From Pseudomonadota bacterium (lineage in GTDB: Bacteria; Pseudomonadota; Alphaproteobacteria; Rhizobiales; Beijerinckiaceae), in the NCBI GenBank assembly GCA_023386115.1, contig JAEWKL010000444.1:1-12128 (forward strand): a stretch of 12,128 bases of DNA. Direction: 5' to 3'. Position 1 is the stretch's first letter; each line of letters begins with the position of its first letter. The translations under genes and the position numbers were made by a program. This document shows, piece by piece, positions 5,372 through 12,106 of the stretch. The notes beneath the pieces were generated by a model. It saw only the letters and a program-made list of their open reading frames with translations, was not told the origin of the DNA and did not search any database.

Positions 5372-6613
5372 TCAGGCTTTCGTCGAGGATCTAGAAGAGC
5401 TTAGCGCGTTGACGGTACGGGCGAGGATCCCGTCCATGATCCCCTCCACGCGACCCCCGTTCCGCTGCGCCGTCATGAAGCTATCGTGGACGGGCAGGCA
5501 GGCGATCCCCGCCTTCCCGCAAGCCTTCACGACGTCGAGGGCCATGCGGCTGTCGATCGCCATGAGGTCGATGCCAGCGTCGGACCCGAGGTAGGAGCGA
5601 ATGACCGGGTTCCGCTGCTCCACGGCCCGCAAGACGCGCTGCACGTAGGCTTGGTCCCTGGGAAACGTCGGGTGGTGGTAGAGCGAGGCCGCAGCCTGCA
5701 TCCGGGACCGGGCGTTGATCAGGGTGTTCAGGGCTCGCTTCGCGTGCGGCCTCGAGCATTCCGCGACGTCGTAGGGATCGTGCCGCATCTCGACGCCCTT
5801 CATGGCGTGGAGCAGGCGCGGGTGGAGGGCCGAGAAGTCAGGCTCGATGATGAGCTCGCCGTTGATGAGGCACTCCGCCCGGCGGGCCGATGGGAGCTGG
5901 TGGTACCAGGCGTAATGCCTGCCGCCCTTCGCAACGGACGCCCGGCTGAAGATCCGGACGGGGTGGAGGCACGGCTCGGGGGTGACCGAGGCCCAGTTGC
6001 CGGTCCGCTCGCTCCGGGCCCGCAGGGTGCGCCTGGCGTGCTTCCATCCGTCGCCCTGGCCGAGCGTGAGGCGGATGCTGCCGAAGTAGCCTTCGAGGGC
6101 GTCCATCTCCCGCTGGAGCCGGTGCACGGCCTGCGTCGTCGGGAGCGGGATAGGCCGTCCCTCGCCATCGCGCAGGACCATGGAGGCGGGCCGGCGCTGG
6201 TACTCGAAGGGCGCGTCCTGGAACAGGCGCAGTAGCTCGGGCGTCGCCCGGATCCTGCTCTGCCGCGGGTTCGCCGCGAGGTGCGCGCCGGGCACGGCCC
6301 GCACCTCCTCCAGGAGGCCGTTCTCGATGCCCTCCGCCACGCCGCGCGTCACGCGGTCGTAGGTGTACGGCAGGCCGAGGTAGCGCTGGGTGTCGCGATA
6401 GAACTCCTTCCTGCGGGAGTAGGAGATCCACCACGCCTCAGGGTCGCCCGGCCGCTCGTCGGCCGCGATGCAGGCCGCGGCGAGGATGCTCCTGCGGGCC
6501 TGGTCGTAGAGGCGGTCCGACACGTCCGGAAGGCCGGTCATGGCGAGGAGGCACGCCGGCACGTTCCAGCGAAAATCCAGGGCGCGGTCGTGCCCGACAA
6601 TGTCATCGATCAT
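5372..6613 (-). CDS. Family A polymerase-like protein with N-terminal winged-helix-like region
   Basis: This 413-aa cytoplasmic protein is probably nucleic-acid-acting. Residues about 80-130 (YDRVTRGVAEGIENGLLEE, then SRIRATPELLRLF) look like a winged helix. The C-terminal half has three blocks in the order of family A polymerases: EPDFSALHPRLL (D259; compare motif A DYSQIELR), R288-x3-K292 followed by N296 and N300 (compare motif B RxxxK), and LPVHDSF (H376, D377; compare motif C VHDE, or HDSFG of T7 RNA polymerase). It also has GGRHYAWYHQLPS at 230-242. I recall uncharacterised proteins with this layout in proteobacterial accessory DNA. There is no 3'-5' exonuclease domain, and at 413 residues it is shorter than Pol I. 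The position of the Pol I steric-gate glutamate is H264. The gene is flanked by long non-coding regions and appears monocistronic. Polymerase activity is inference. The start at 6613 has no clear ribosome site, so M25 is an alternative. Confidence 0.8.
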   Translation of the reverse strand: MIDDIVGHDRALDFRWNVPACLLAMTGLPDVSDRLYDQARRSILAAACIAADERPGDPEAWWISYSRRKEFYRDTQRYLGLPYTYDRVTRGVAEGIENGLLEEVRAVPGAHLAANPRQSRIRATPELLRLFQDAPFEYQRRPASMVLRDGEGRPIPLPTTQAVHRLQREMDALEGYFGSIRLTLGQGDGWKHARRTLRARSERTGNWASVTPEPCLHPVRIFSRASVAKGGRHYAWYHQLPSARRAECLINGELIIEPDFSALHPRLLHAMKGVEMRHDPYDVAECSRPHAKRALNTLINARSRMQAAASLYHHPTFPRDQAYVQRVLRAVEQRNPVIRSYLGSDAGIDLMAIDSRMALDVVKACGKAGIACLPVHDSFMTAQRNGGRVEGIMDGILARTVNALSSSRSSTKA

Positions 6614-6740
6614 CCCCAGCTCTCGATCTCGGTCTCGGTCGTCGAGCCGGGCACCACACCGACACGACCTCTGAGGCCGAGCTGGGTCTTCGAAATCGTC
6701 TAGTGCGGAACTACTTGCACCACGGCGTCAACATTGGTCG

Positions 6741-6769
6741 ATCCTAGTATTTAAGCGATACCGTAGCAA
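6741..6769 (-). promoter_or_regulatory. Candidate promoter of the polymerase-like gene
   Basis: On the minus strand, TTGCTA (6764-6769) and TAGGAT (6741-6746) are 17 bases apart, each matching the sigma70 consensus at 4 of 6 positions. They sit in the AT-richest part of the upstream region. The leader to the ATG at 6613 would be about 120 bases. The match is modest. Confidence 0.35.
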
Positions 6770-7062
6770 ATCTGGAAAGTATGGGTGCCCGACGTGCCAG
6801 GATGCCCGGCTAGGCCTCATGTTTCGGGGTGGTGGCAGGAATCCCCCACCGCCGCCTTCAAACCGCCAGGCGGGCAAATATGGAGGTCAAACTTTTTTTC
6901 GTGGATGGCTGTGGGGGTGTGGCTCGCGGCCGACCAGGCAGCGGCCGCGCCGGCCATCCGGAGCCGAATCGGCGGCCCCGGGGCGCGACCGGTCCGCCTG
7001 CCCTGAACCCCTGCCAACCTACTGATTCGTAACGCCAAGCGCCGCTCGCACCCCTCTTCCAG

Positions 7063-7071
7063 TTTTCCACA
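7063..7071 (+). other. DnaA-box-like nonamer
   Basis: TTTTCCACA fits the relaxed DnaA-box consensus TTWTNCACA. It is a single copy in a non-coding region about 450 bases upstream of the polymerase-like gene. No cluster was seen, so chance is likely. Confidence 0.25.
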
Positions 7072-7128
7072 AAAAGCGGAACATCCCCGGAACGGCCTGG
7101 ATGGGTCGATTCGATCGGGGACGGCGAG

Positions 7129-7255
7129 TTGAGTGACGAGGGGCAGGTCTGGGCGTGCGCGCCCTACAGCTATCTCAACTGGTGCGACGAGGCGGCGTCC
7201 GTCGTCCGGGAGCACATCAAACAGCACCCTGAAGGAGCTCGACCTCTTCGACTAA
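7129..7255 (+). pseudogene. Small hypothetical ORF with apparent one-base frameshift
   Basis: From the TTG at 7129, after a GGGGA run, the frame reads MSDEGQVWACAPYSYLNWC and continues with a helical DEAASVVREHIKQH. The frame then passes through CCC at 7227-7229 into an arginine/proline-rich run that crosses the terminator hairpin and ends at 7311. Removing one C from that run would give HLKELDLFD and a TAA at 7253-7255, just before the hairpin. That makes a natural 41-aa protein. I read this as a real small gene broken by an extra base or affected by a sequencing error. I do not recognise a family, and the gene could start further upstream. Confidence 0.35.
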
Positions 7256-7280
7256 GTCCGAGACTTCAGCCGCATCTAGG

Positions 7281-7310
7281 GGGGCGCCGGTCGCAAGGCC
7301 GGCGCCCCTG
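7281..7310. terminator. Bidirectional hairpin terminator
   Basis: GGGGCGCCGG (7281-7290) and CCGGCGCCCC (7299-7308) form a perfect 10-bp stem around an 8-base loop. The hairpin sits between the end of the small plus-strand ORF and the stop of the six-gene minus-strand operon at 7316, so it probably serves both. T-runs are weak on both sides (TGATTCGTT on the plus strand). Confidence 0.7.
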
Positions 7311-7315
7311 ATTCG

Positions 7316-7618
7316 TTAGGGGCAGCGCCGGTACCGGGCGCCGTCGTGGAGCAGCGTCCCGTCCGCCTCGACGACCAGGTCGACATCGTATGGGACGAGG
7401 GCCCCGCCCATCCCGTAGCAGCTCGGCGAGCGCAGGCGGCCATGGGCAATCTTCACCTTCGTGCAGTCCATCAGGTCGATGCCAGCTGTTCCAGGCTCCG
7501 GCCCGATCGAGACCTCCGGCAGGTCGATCCCCTGCGAGCAGTACCGGCCGGGGGCGGGCTGACGCTCTCCGGCGGCGGCCGGGGCGATGGCGATCAGCAG
7601 GGCGAGGACGGCGCGCAT
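7316..7618 (-). CDS. Small secreted cysteine-containing protein
   Basis: This 100-aa protein has a clear Sec signal peptide: MRAVLALLIAIAPAAAG, with AxA-type cleavage near residue 16. The mature part of about 84 residues has four cysteines (C27, C52, C67, C99), enough for two disulfides in the periplasm. I do not recognise a named family. The ATG at 7618 lies 2 bases after the phosphoesterase stop and has GTGGAG about 9 bases upstream inside that gene, so it is translated from the same mRNA. It is the last gene of the operon and is followed by the hairpin terminator. Confidence 0.75.
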   Translation of the reverse strand: MRAVLALLIAIAPAAAGERQPAPGRYCSQGIDLPEVSIGPEPGTAGIDLMDCTKVKIAHGRLRSPSCYGMGGALVPYDVDLVVEADGTLLHDGARYRRCP

Positions 7619-7620
7619 GG

Positions 7621-8457
7621 TCAGAGCTCCACGGTCAGGTGCGGATCGAAGTCAGGGTTCTCGCGTCCGTCGATCCAGGTCCCGTCCCGGCGGCGGTAGC
7701 TCGTGTCGTGACCGCGCGGATTCGAGAGCACGCGCGTGCGGCCCGCGCAGTAGTCGACCGAGCGGTGGACGTGCCCGTGGATCCAGATCGCGGGCGCGTT
7801 CGGGCCCTCCATGAGGGCCGAGAGGTCCGAGGCGTACGCGGCCGACGTCGGCTCGTCCGGGCGGCCCCACGGGAGGCTGAGGGGGTGCGGCGCGTGATGG
7901 GTCACCACCACGGTCGGGCCATGGTGCGGCTCCGCGAGGACGCGCTCGATCCTGCCCCGGTGCTCCAGGTGAAGGAGCTGCGCGGCCGGCGGGCGGAAGG
8001 GGGCCGGCGTGCCGCGCCGATCGCGGACTTGGATCCGGCGGTGATCGCGCATGCCGCGCTCGCGGTCGCCGCACTCTCTCATGGCCCACGCCTGCGAGTA
8101 CCCAACGTCCTCGCCGATGAGGTAATCGGTCCAGAGGGTGGCGCCGACGATCCGGATGCCGTCGACGTGGCGGACCTGCCCGGCGTCCAGCAGCGTCAGG
8201 TCAGCCGCGATCGCGGCGTCCCGCCCCCGGTTGATCTCGTCCGGGATGCGGGTCCCGTAGAAATCATGGTTGCCCGGGACGTAGATGACGTGCCGGGCAC
8301 GCGGCCTGATGTGCTCAGCAACCCAGGGGATCGACCGCCGCGTCAGGCCGTCAGCTGCGTCCCCGGCGACGATCGCGAGGTCGACCCGCGGGCCCGGCGG
8401 GAGCTCGTACGGCGCCGCGTCGACGTGAAGATCGGAGAGAACGAGGATCGTCGTCAC
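7621..8457 (-). CDS. Calcineurin-like metallophosphoesterase
   Basis: This 278-aa protein is predicted to be a binuclear-metal phosphohydrolase acting on an unknown phosphoester (nucleotide, nucleic acid or phosphoprotein). The full motif set is visible in order: D9-x-H11 in VLSDLHVD, GD33 in AGDAADG, GNHD at 62-65, H187 in VTHHAP, and GHVH at 228-231. The family is usually 250-300 residues, so it is complete. The start is the GTG at 8457, which gives a GTGA overlap with the upstream gene. A longer frame to 8760 lies inside that neighbour. There is no signal peptide, so it is cytoplasmic. It is the fifth gene of the operon. Such enzymes occur as accessory genes on phages and plasmids. Confidence 0.92.
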   Translation of the reverse strand: MTTILVLSDLHVDAAPYELPPGPRVDLAIVAGDAADGLTRRSIPWVAEHIRPRARHVIYVPGNHDFYGTRIPDEINRGRDAAIAADLTLLDAGQVRHVDGIRIVGATLWTDYLIGEDVGYSQAWAMRECGDRERGMRDHRRIQVRDRRGTPAPFRPPAAQLLHLEHRGRIERVLAEPHHGPTVVVTHHAPHPLSLPWGRPDEPTSAAYASDLSALMEGPNAPAIWIHGHVHRSVDYCAGRTRVLSNPRGHDTSYRRRDGTWIDGRENPDFDPHLTVEL

Positions 8458-8819
8458 GGCACACCCCCAGCTACCCAGGCCGACCCATCGGCCTCGAACC
8501 AGGCCGCCGCCGCGGCGGTGACGACCACTCCATCCTCTCCGGCCCGGAAGCCGGGGGCCTCGATGCGGTACCGGAGGCGGGCCGCGTTTGGGGACCGGGG
8601 AGCCGACGAGAGCTCGCCTGCCGCCACCGCATGCACCGTCCGGGCGCCGGTGCTGACCGCTCGAATCCGTGCGGCCTCCGAGTGCCGCAGCCGGACGGAT
8701 TCGAGCGCGACGGTGTCCGCGTAGCCGACGACCCGCCCCCCTACGCGCAGGCTCCAGCACCGGCGCGTCCGATTGCGGTAGACCTCAACCACCGCCGGCA
8801 ATCCGGCGGCCGCCCGCAT
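8454..8819 (-). CDS. Phage-style hypothetical protein
   Basis: This is a 121-aa hypothetical protein. The N-terminal half contains VEVYRNRTRRCWSLRVGGRV, then YADTVALESVRLRHSEAARI and TVHAVAAGEL. That pattern resembles uncharacterised short proteins I recall from phages and plasmids of alphaproteobacteria (a 'VYRN...CWS...VHA..GEL' layout). The second half is alanine-rich with no domain I recognise. Starts are uncertain: ATG at 8819 overlaps the upstream gene by 35 bases, while GTG at 8792 would overlap by 8 and keep the recognisable part. The stop overlaps the phosphoesterase start. Its role is unknown. Confidence 0.7.
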   Translation of the reverse strand: MRAAAGLPAVVEVYRNRTRRCWSLRVGGRVVGYADTVALESVRLRHSEAARIRAVSTGARTVHAVAAGELSSAPRSPNAARLRYRIEAPGFRAGEDGVVVTAAAAAWFEADGSAWVAGGVP

Positions 8820-9402
8820 GCTCGGGGCAGAGGCAGCGCATCCATCCGCCTTGCCTCACGCGGCCGGGCTTACCGCAGTCCTCGCAGACATATGCGGATA
8901 GATGCTCTACGGCATCGATGATGCTGCTCGTATCTTCGCAGTCATCGTTCGAGTCGTAATACCACCTGATCGTGCCGAAATTTTCCTTAAGCTGACTTGA
9001 ACGGAAGCCCTTTGGGATGCCGTTGTCCTTGATCATCTCGGCGCCGGCTTCCCAAAGCCAACGCCATCCGCCGCTGCACTCGAACGAACAGCGGTCGAAA
9101 ATCGCCCGATGCCGCCGGCCTAGCTTCTCGTCCCAGTCCTTGCGGATCCTTGGCGCACCGTCGCGCCAACGCAGGGCGAGCGTGCGGGCGAGGACGTCGA
9201 GGATGACGGGGCCGGGCACCACGCCGACGAACGAGGCCCCGCCATCCGGCTTGCGCTCGCGCTCCGAGGCGAGGAGCGAGCCCTCCCATCGGACGAGGGG
9301 GCCGTGCTGCGTCGGCTCGACGGCGATGACGCGGACTGAATCCGCGCCGCGGTGATGGCGCAGGGCGGGCCCGGCGATGGAGAGGAATTCATCTGCGATC
9401 AC
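8785..9402 (-). CDS. Hypothetical protein with C-terminal zinc-binding phage-like domain
   Basis: This is a 205-aa protein. The start is the GTG at 9402, with an excellent AGAAGGAG ribosome site 7 bases upstream. Residues 105-150 (C105, GGWRWLWEAG, QLKENFGTIRWYYD) and 160-195 (IIDAVEHLSAYVCEDCGKPG, then GGWMRCLCPEH) resemble a widespread uncharacterised phage family. C173, C176, C190 and C192 or H195 could hold zinc. Residues 1-95 have a different character (RVIAVEPTQHGPLVRWEGSLL) and may be a separate domain. The DNA for residues 130-165 is visibly AT-richer than its surroundings. Its function is unknown. It is the third gene of the operon. Confidence 0.8.
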   Translation of the reverse strand: MIADEFLSIAGPALRHHRGADSVRVIAVEPTQHGPLVRWEGSLLASERERKPDGGASFVGVVPGPVILDVLARTLALRWRDGAPRIRKDWDEKLGRRHRAIFDRCSFECSGGWRWLWEAGAEMIKDNGIPKGFRSSQLKENFGTIRWYYDSNDDCEDTSSIIDAVEHLSAYVCEDCGKPGRVRQGGWMRCLCPEHAGGRRIAGGG

Positions 9403-9441
9403 GGGTTTGCTCCTTCTTCAGAGGGGGGCCTCGGATCCGTT

Positions 9442-9699
9442 TCACGACCTCGGCTCCCGACGGTCGTCCGGGTTGGCAGGGAGGGCTTCGGCGAGCCGGG
9501 TGACCGCCTGGCTGAGAAGGCGAGCATCGGAGGGGGTGTAGAGCCCAAGGGCATAGGCGCGTGCGCCGAGCTGCAGGATCGCCACTGCGCAGGTGGCGAG
9601 CTCGGGCCGGACGAGGCCGTCCCTGTCACGTCCGCGCACGGTCGTGAGGGCGGCGTCGAGGACAGGAAGGAAGGCGCGCTTGGGGCGTTGGCTGGTCAT
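9442..9699 (-). CDS. Small hypothetical helical protein
   Basis: This 85-aa soluble protein is predicted to be mainly helical (LPVLDAALTTV, RPELATCAVAILQLGARAYAL, SDARLLSQAVTRLAEALP). It has no recognised family. The longest open frame starts at 9876, but that part overlaps the ATPase gene and is low-complexity. The ATG at 9699 has CGGAGA 6 bases upstream and lies 45 bases after the ATPase stop, so I use it. Its position directly after the AAA+ gene suggests a partner or adaptor, which is inference. Confidence 0.7.
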   Translation of the reverse strand: MTSQRPKRAFLPVLDAALTTVRGRDRDGLVRPELATCAVAILQLGARAYALGLYTPSDARLLSQAVTRLAEALPANPDDRREPRS

Positions 9700-9743
9700 G
9701 ACGGTCTCCGGGCGTGCAGGGGTGGCGAAGGGTCGGAAGGGGG

Positions 9744-11438
9744 CTAGTGCCGGGGGGCCAGGCTCTCGCGCCCGGCCAGCACGGTCTCGACCAGCCGGCG
9801 CAGGGGGCGTAGGGAGCCACCGCGGAAATGCCGGGCGACGAGCGCCAGCTCCTCCGGCGACAGGTCGGGCAGCCACTCGGCAGAGAGCCCGCGCTCCTCG
9901 CGCACCTCGGCCACGATGGCGGCCGCGATCACCGGCAGGTCGACGCGGCGCGGAAGCGGCACGCGCAGGATTCGCAGCCGGTCGCGCAGCGGGCTGGGGA
10001 CGCCGGAGATCTCGTTAGCCGTGGCGAGGTAGGTGACCGCCGAGAGGTTGACCGGGCACTCCAGGTAGCTGTCGAACAGCGCGCTCGCAGACGCCCTTTC
10101 GAGGTAACCCAGCGCGGCGTCCCCGAATGCCCCATTTCGCCGGTCGTGCGACGCCTTCTCGATCTCGTCGAGGCAGATGATGACGTTGGCGCTCCCGGCG
10201 CGCCGGATCGCCTGCAGCGGTACGGAGGCGCGCCCGGTCGACCACTGCCGCGAGGTCGAGCTGAACGACACGTCCGCGGAGCCTCCGACCCCGTAGAGCG
10301 TGAAGTCGAGCCCGAGGTAGCCGGCGATCCACCGCGCGAGCGCCGTCTTGCCCGAGCCCGGGGCGCCGAGCAGGAGCGTCGGCCGCAGCCAGGCGAACCG
10401 GGCTCCGACGAGGTCCTGCGCAATCGCCTCCAGGATCTCGCGCGCCCACGGGAAGCGGGCTGCCCCGGCTTCGACGAAGGCTTGCGGATCTGGGGCCGGG
10501 CGCAGCGGCAGCGCCTTCGCGGCAATCGCGTCGTACTCGGCGCGCGGCGTGTCGCGGCGATCCTGCGCGCTCTTCGACGGCGCAGGCAGGTGATCGAGCG
10601 CCGGCACGACGACGAGCGACGGCGGTACCGCGGCCGCCCGGCGCCGCGCCCCCTCGTCGAGGACCCAACGCGCCCGCGCTACCGCCAGAATCTCCTCGGC
10701 GGAGAGCTTGCCCTGCTCGACATCCGGCAGGTCCAGTTCGAGGTAGAGGTCGCCGTCCGATCCGGACGAGGGATCGGCCTGCTGCCCCGCGCCACCGCGG
10801 AGGATAGCCTCTTCATCCTCGATCATGCGAAGGGCCGTGCCGATGACGGTCCAGGCATGCACCCAGGCTTCAGCCTGTAGGGGCCGGCCCTCTACGTGCG
10901 GATAGATCGGCCCCGGCTGCGGCTCGGGCTCGGCATACTGCGCTTCCTCGGCGCGGAAGATGGCGTGCCGCATCAGGATCATGGCGCGGTCGAGATGCTC
11001 GCCGGTCTCGATGAAAAGCGTGGCCGCCGCGAGCGCACGGGCGGAGATGACCGCCTGCGCGGTGCTGCAGCCGAGCTCGGCGCGGTGGTAGACGAGGGCG
11101 CCGCTCACCTCCCGGAGCGAGCGACCCACGCTGGGCGGCAGGTCCTTGCGGGCTGCCTCGGCGTCGAGGAGGCGCTCCAGGCGCTCCAGGCGACGGATGT
11201 CCGGATCGGCGTAGGCTCGCTCGATCGCGCGGTGGCACCGGACGCTCAGGTTCAGGTGGAGCAGCGGCGTCACGACCGCGCGCAGGTCCTCTAGGACGCT
11301 GTAGCCCTTTAGCTCTCCACCGGCGGCGCGCTCGGCCGGGGCGCGCAGGCCCTTGCCGTCGCGGGGGCCGGTGAAGGGCGTGGAATCAAGCAGGGCGGCG
11401 CGCAGGGCGGCCGCCGACGAGTTCGGCTTCTTGGTCAT
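9744..11438 (-). CDS. Lon-like AAA+ ATPase without protease domain
   Basis: This is a 564-aa protein. Residues about 325-555 form an AAA+ module: Walker A GAPGSGKT (358-365), Walker B VIICLDEIEK (D424, E425), sensor 1 N475 in YLATANE, arginine finger candidates in SPLRDRLR (483-489), and a sensor 2-like GGSLRPLRRLVE (540-551). The stretch ALGYLERASASALFDSYLE to PSPLRDR closely follows the layout of the Lon ATPase domain. The protein ends there: the Ser-Lys protease domain of Lon is absent, and so is the Lon N-terminal domain. Residues 1-320 are an unrecognised, largely helical region with an acidic linker near 205-250. It is predicted to be a protein-remodelling ATPase of unknown substrate. 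It is the first gene of the six-gene operon. The start at 11438 lacks a clear ribosome site. Confidence 0.9.
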   Translation of the reverse strand: MTKKPNSSAAALRAALLDSTPFTGPRDGKGLRAPAERAAGGELKGYSVLEDLRAVVTPLLHLNLSVRCHRAIERAYADPDIRRLERLERLLDAEAARKDLPPSVGRSLREVSGALVYHRAELGCSTAQAVISARALAAATLFIETGEHLDRAMILMRHAIFRAEEAQYAEPEPQPGPIYPHVEGRPLQAEAWVHAWTVIGTALRMIEDEEAILRGGAGQQADPSSGSDGDLYLELDLPDVEQGKLSAEEILAVARARWVLDEGARRRAAAVPPSLVVVPALDHLPAPSKSAQDRRDTPRAEYDAIAAKALPLRPAPDPQAFVEAGAARFPWAREILEAIAQDLVGARFAWLRPTLLLGAPGSGKTALARWIAGYLGLDFTLYGVGGSADVSFSSTSRQWSTGRASVPLQAIRRAGSANVIICLDEIEKASHDRRNGAFGDAALGYLERASASALFDSYLECPVNLSAVTYLATANEISGVPSPLRDRLRILRVPLPRRVDLPVIAAAIVAEVREERGLSAEWLPDLSPEELALVARHFRGGSLRPLRRLVETVLAGRESLAPRH

Positions 11439-11788
11439 CGGGGGGAGCTCGCAGGGATAGAAAGCGGGACGCGCGAAGGGCGCCGAGCGCGGGGCTCAGG
11501 CGGTGGCGGTCAAGGCTTTCAATATCCGGCGAGCGAGGGTCAGAGCGGGGGTCCTTCCCGGTTGCCAGGCTAGACAACCACGGCCCGGACTCCGGGGCAA
11601 TCCCGAACCAGCCGGAACCGTTAACGGGGTGTGGAAGGACAACATACCGCATCCGGTTCACCATGCCTGATGAGCCCTCTCCCTCGAAGAGCCCACTCTG
11701 ACGAATCAGTCGGCTGCAAAAAAAACTGCCTTGGCGTCCAGTCCGAATCGTTCAGCGAGTGGCAGAATCCCTCTGGGGATTTGGACAG
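11439..11788. other. Divergent intergenic region
   Basis: About 350 bases lie between the ATPase gene (minus) and the 105-aa gene (plus). The region should hold both promoters, but I could not assign either with confidence. It contains a perfect palindrome near 11618 and a run of eight A near 11717. A minus-strand frame here (start about 11664) begins plausibly, but it runs into the ATPase gene in another frame and is not called. Confidence 0.6.
11618..11627. promoter_or_regulatory. Perfect palindrome, possible operator
   Basis: CCGTTAACGG is a 10-bp perfect palindrome in the middle of the divergent intergenic region. It may be a binding site for a dimeric regulator. A single 10-bp palindrome can also arise by chance. 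Confidence 0.3.
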
Positions 11789-12106
11789 ATGGGGACAGAA
11801 GGGATGCGAGCGTTCGACGAGTTGCCCATGACCGCGCGGGCCGCGCTGCGCGAGCGAGTGGTGCGGGCCCGCGCCGGGGAGCGCACCTCGCGGGATCTCT
11901 TCCGCGAGTTCGCCCTGCGGGGCGAGGGTATCATGCGGGTGGCCCCCGAGATCTTCGAAGACCTGTGGCCCCAGCTCGCCTCGATGCGTGACGAGCGCCG
12001 GCTGCGGCTCGCGGCGCGCTTGTTCGGATTCGGGCAGGCCGAGGAAGCCCTGAGCGTCTGCGACCGGATCGCCGCGCGGCGCCCGGCGAGCGGGGTGGCC
12101 GCGTGA
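11789..12106 (+). CDS. Hypothetical protein, helical
   Basis: This is a protein of about 105 aa from the ATG at 11789. The frame is open back to a GTG at 11759, and an internal ATG at 11804 follows an AGAAGGG run, so the start is uncertain. The sequence is strongly helical and charged (TARAALRERVVRARAG, FREFALRGEGIMRVAPEIFE, RRLRLAARLFGFGQAEEALS) and lacks signal or membrane segments. I do not recognise a family. The last helices (FGFGQAEEALSVCDRIAARRP) have the look of a TPR-type helix pair, which is weak inference. The next frame overlaps its stop as GTGA, suggesting an operon. Confidence 0.6.
   Translation: MGTEGMRAFDELPMTARAALRERVVRARAGERTSRDLFREFALRGEGIMRVAPEIFEDLWPQLASMRDERRLRLAARLFGFGQAEEALSVCDRIAARRPASGVAA

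Larger units (their letters stand above)
6614..7128. other. Non-coding region upstream of the polymerase-like gene
   Basis: No convincing gene lies in these 515 bases. A minus-strand frame at 6817-7227 has no recognisable domain and overlaps the better-supported small plus-strand ORF. The stretch is AT-richer at 6690-6780, where a candidate promoter lies. It also contains a run of seven T near 6890 and one DnaA-box-like nonamer near 7063. Confidence 0.6.

Noticed and set aside
5026..5394. 122-codon plus-strand open frame over the tandem repeats
   Set aside because: The repeat units have lengths of 37-40 bases, so they do not keep frame, and the product is only G/P/R/E-rich.
6785..7032. Three overlapping short plus-strand frames near the T7 tract
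   Set aside because: No ribosome sites, no conserved pattern, and G/R/P-rich products.
6817..7227. 136-codon minus-strand open frame
   Set aside because: No domain, no ribosome site, and it lies across the small plus-strand ORF that ends at a terminator.
7390..8724. 444-codon plus-strand open frame
   Set aside because: It is antisense to the phosphoesterase, which has all five metal-binding motifs. The plus-strand product is arginine-rich shadow sequence.
9828..10880. 350-codon plus-strand open frame
   Set aside because: It is antisense to the AAA+ ATPase with intact Walker A and B motifs.
11386..11664. 92-codon minus-strand open frame before the ATPase gene
   Set aside because: The first 30 residues look plausible, but the frame then overlaps the ATPase start in another frame and becomes arginine- and proline-rich. 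There is too little support to call it.
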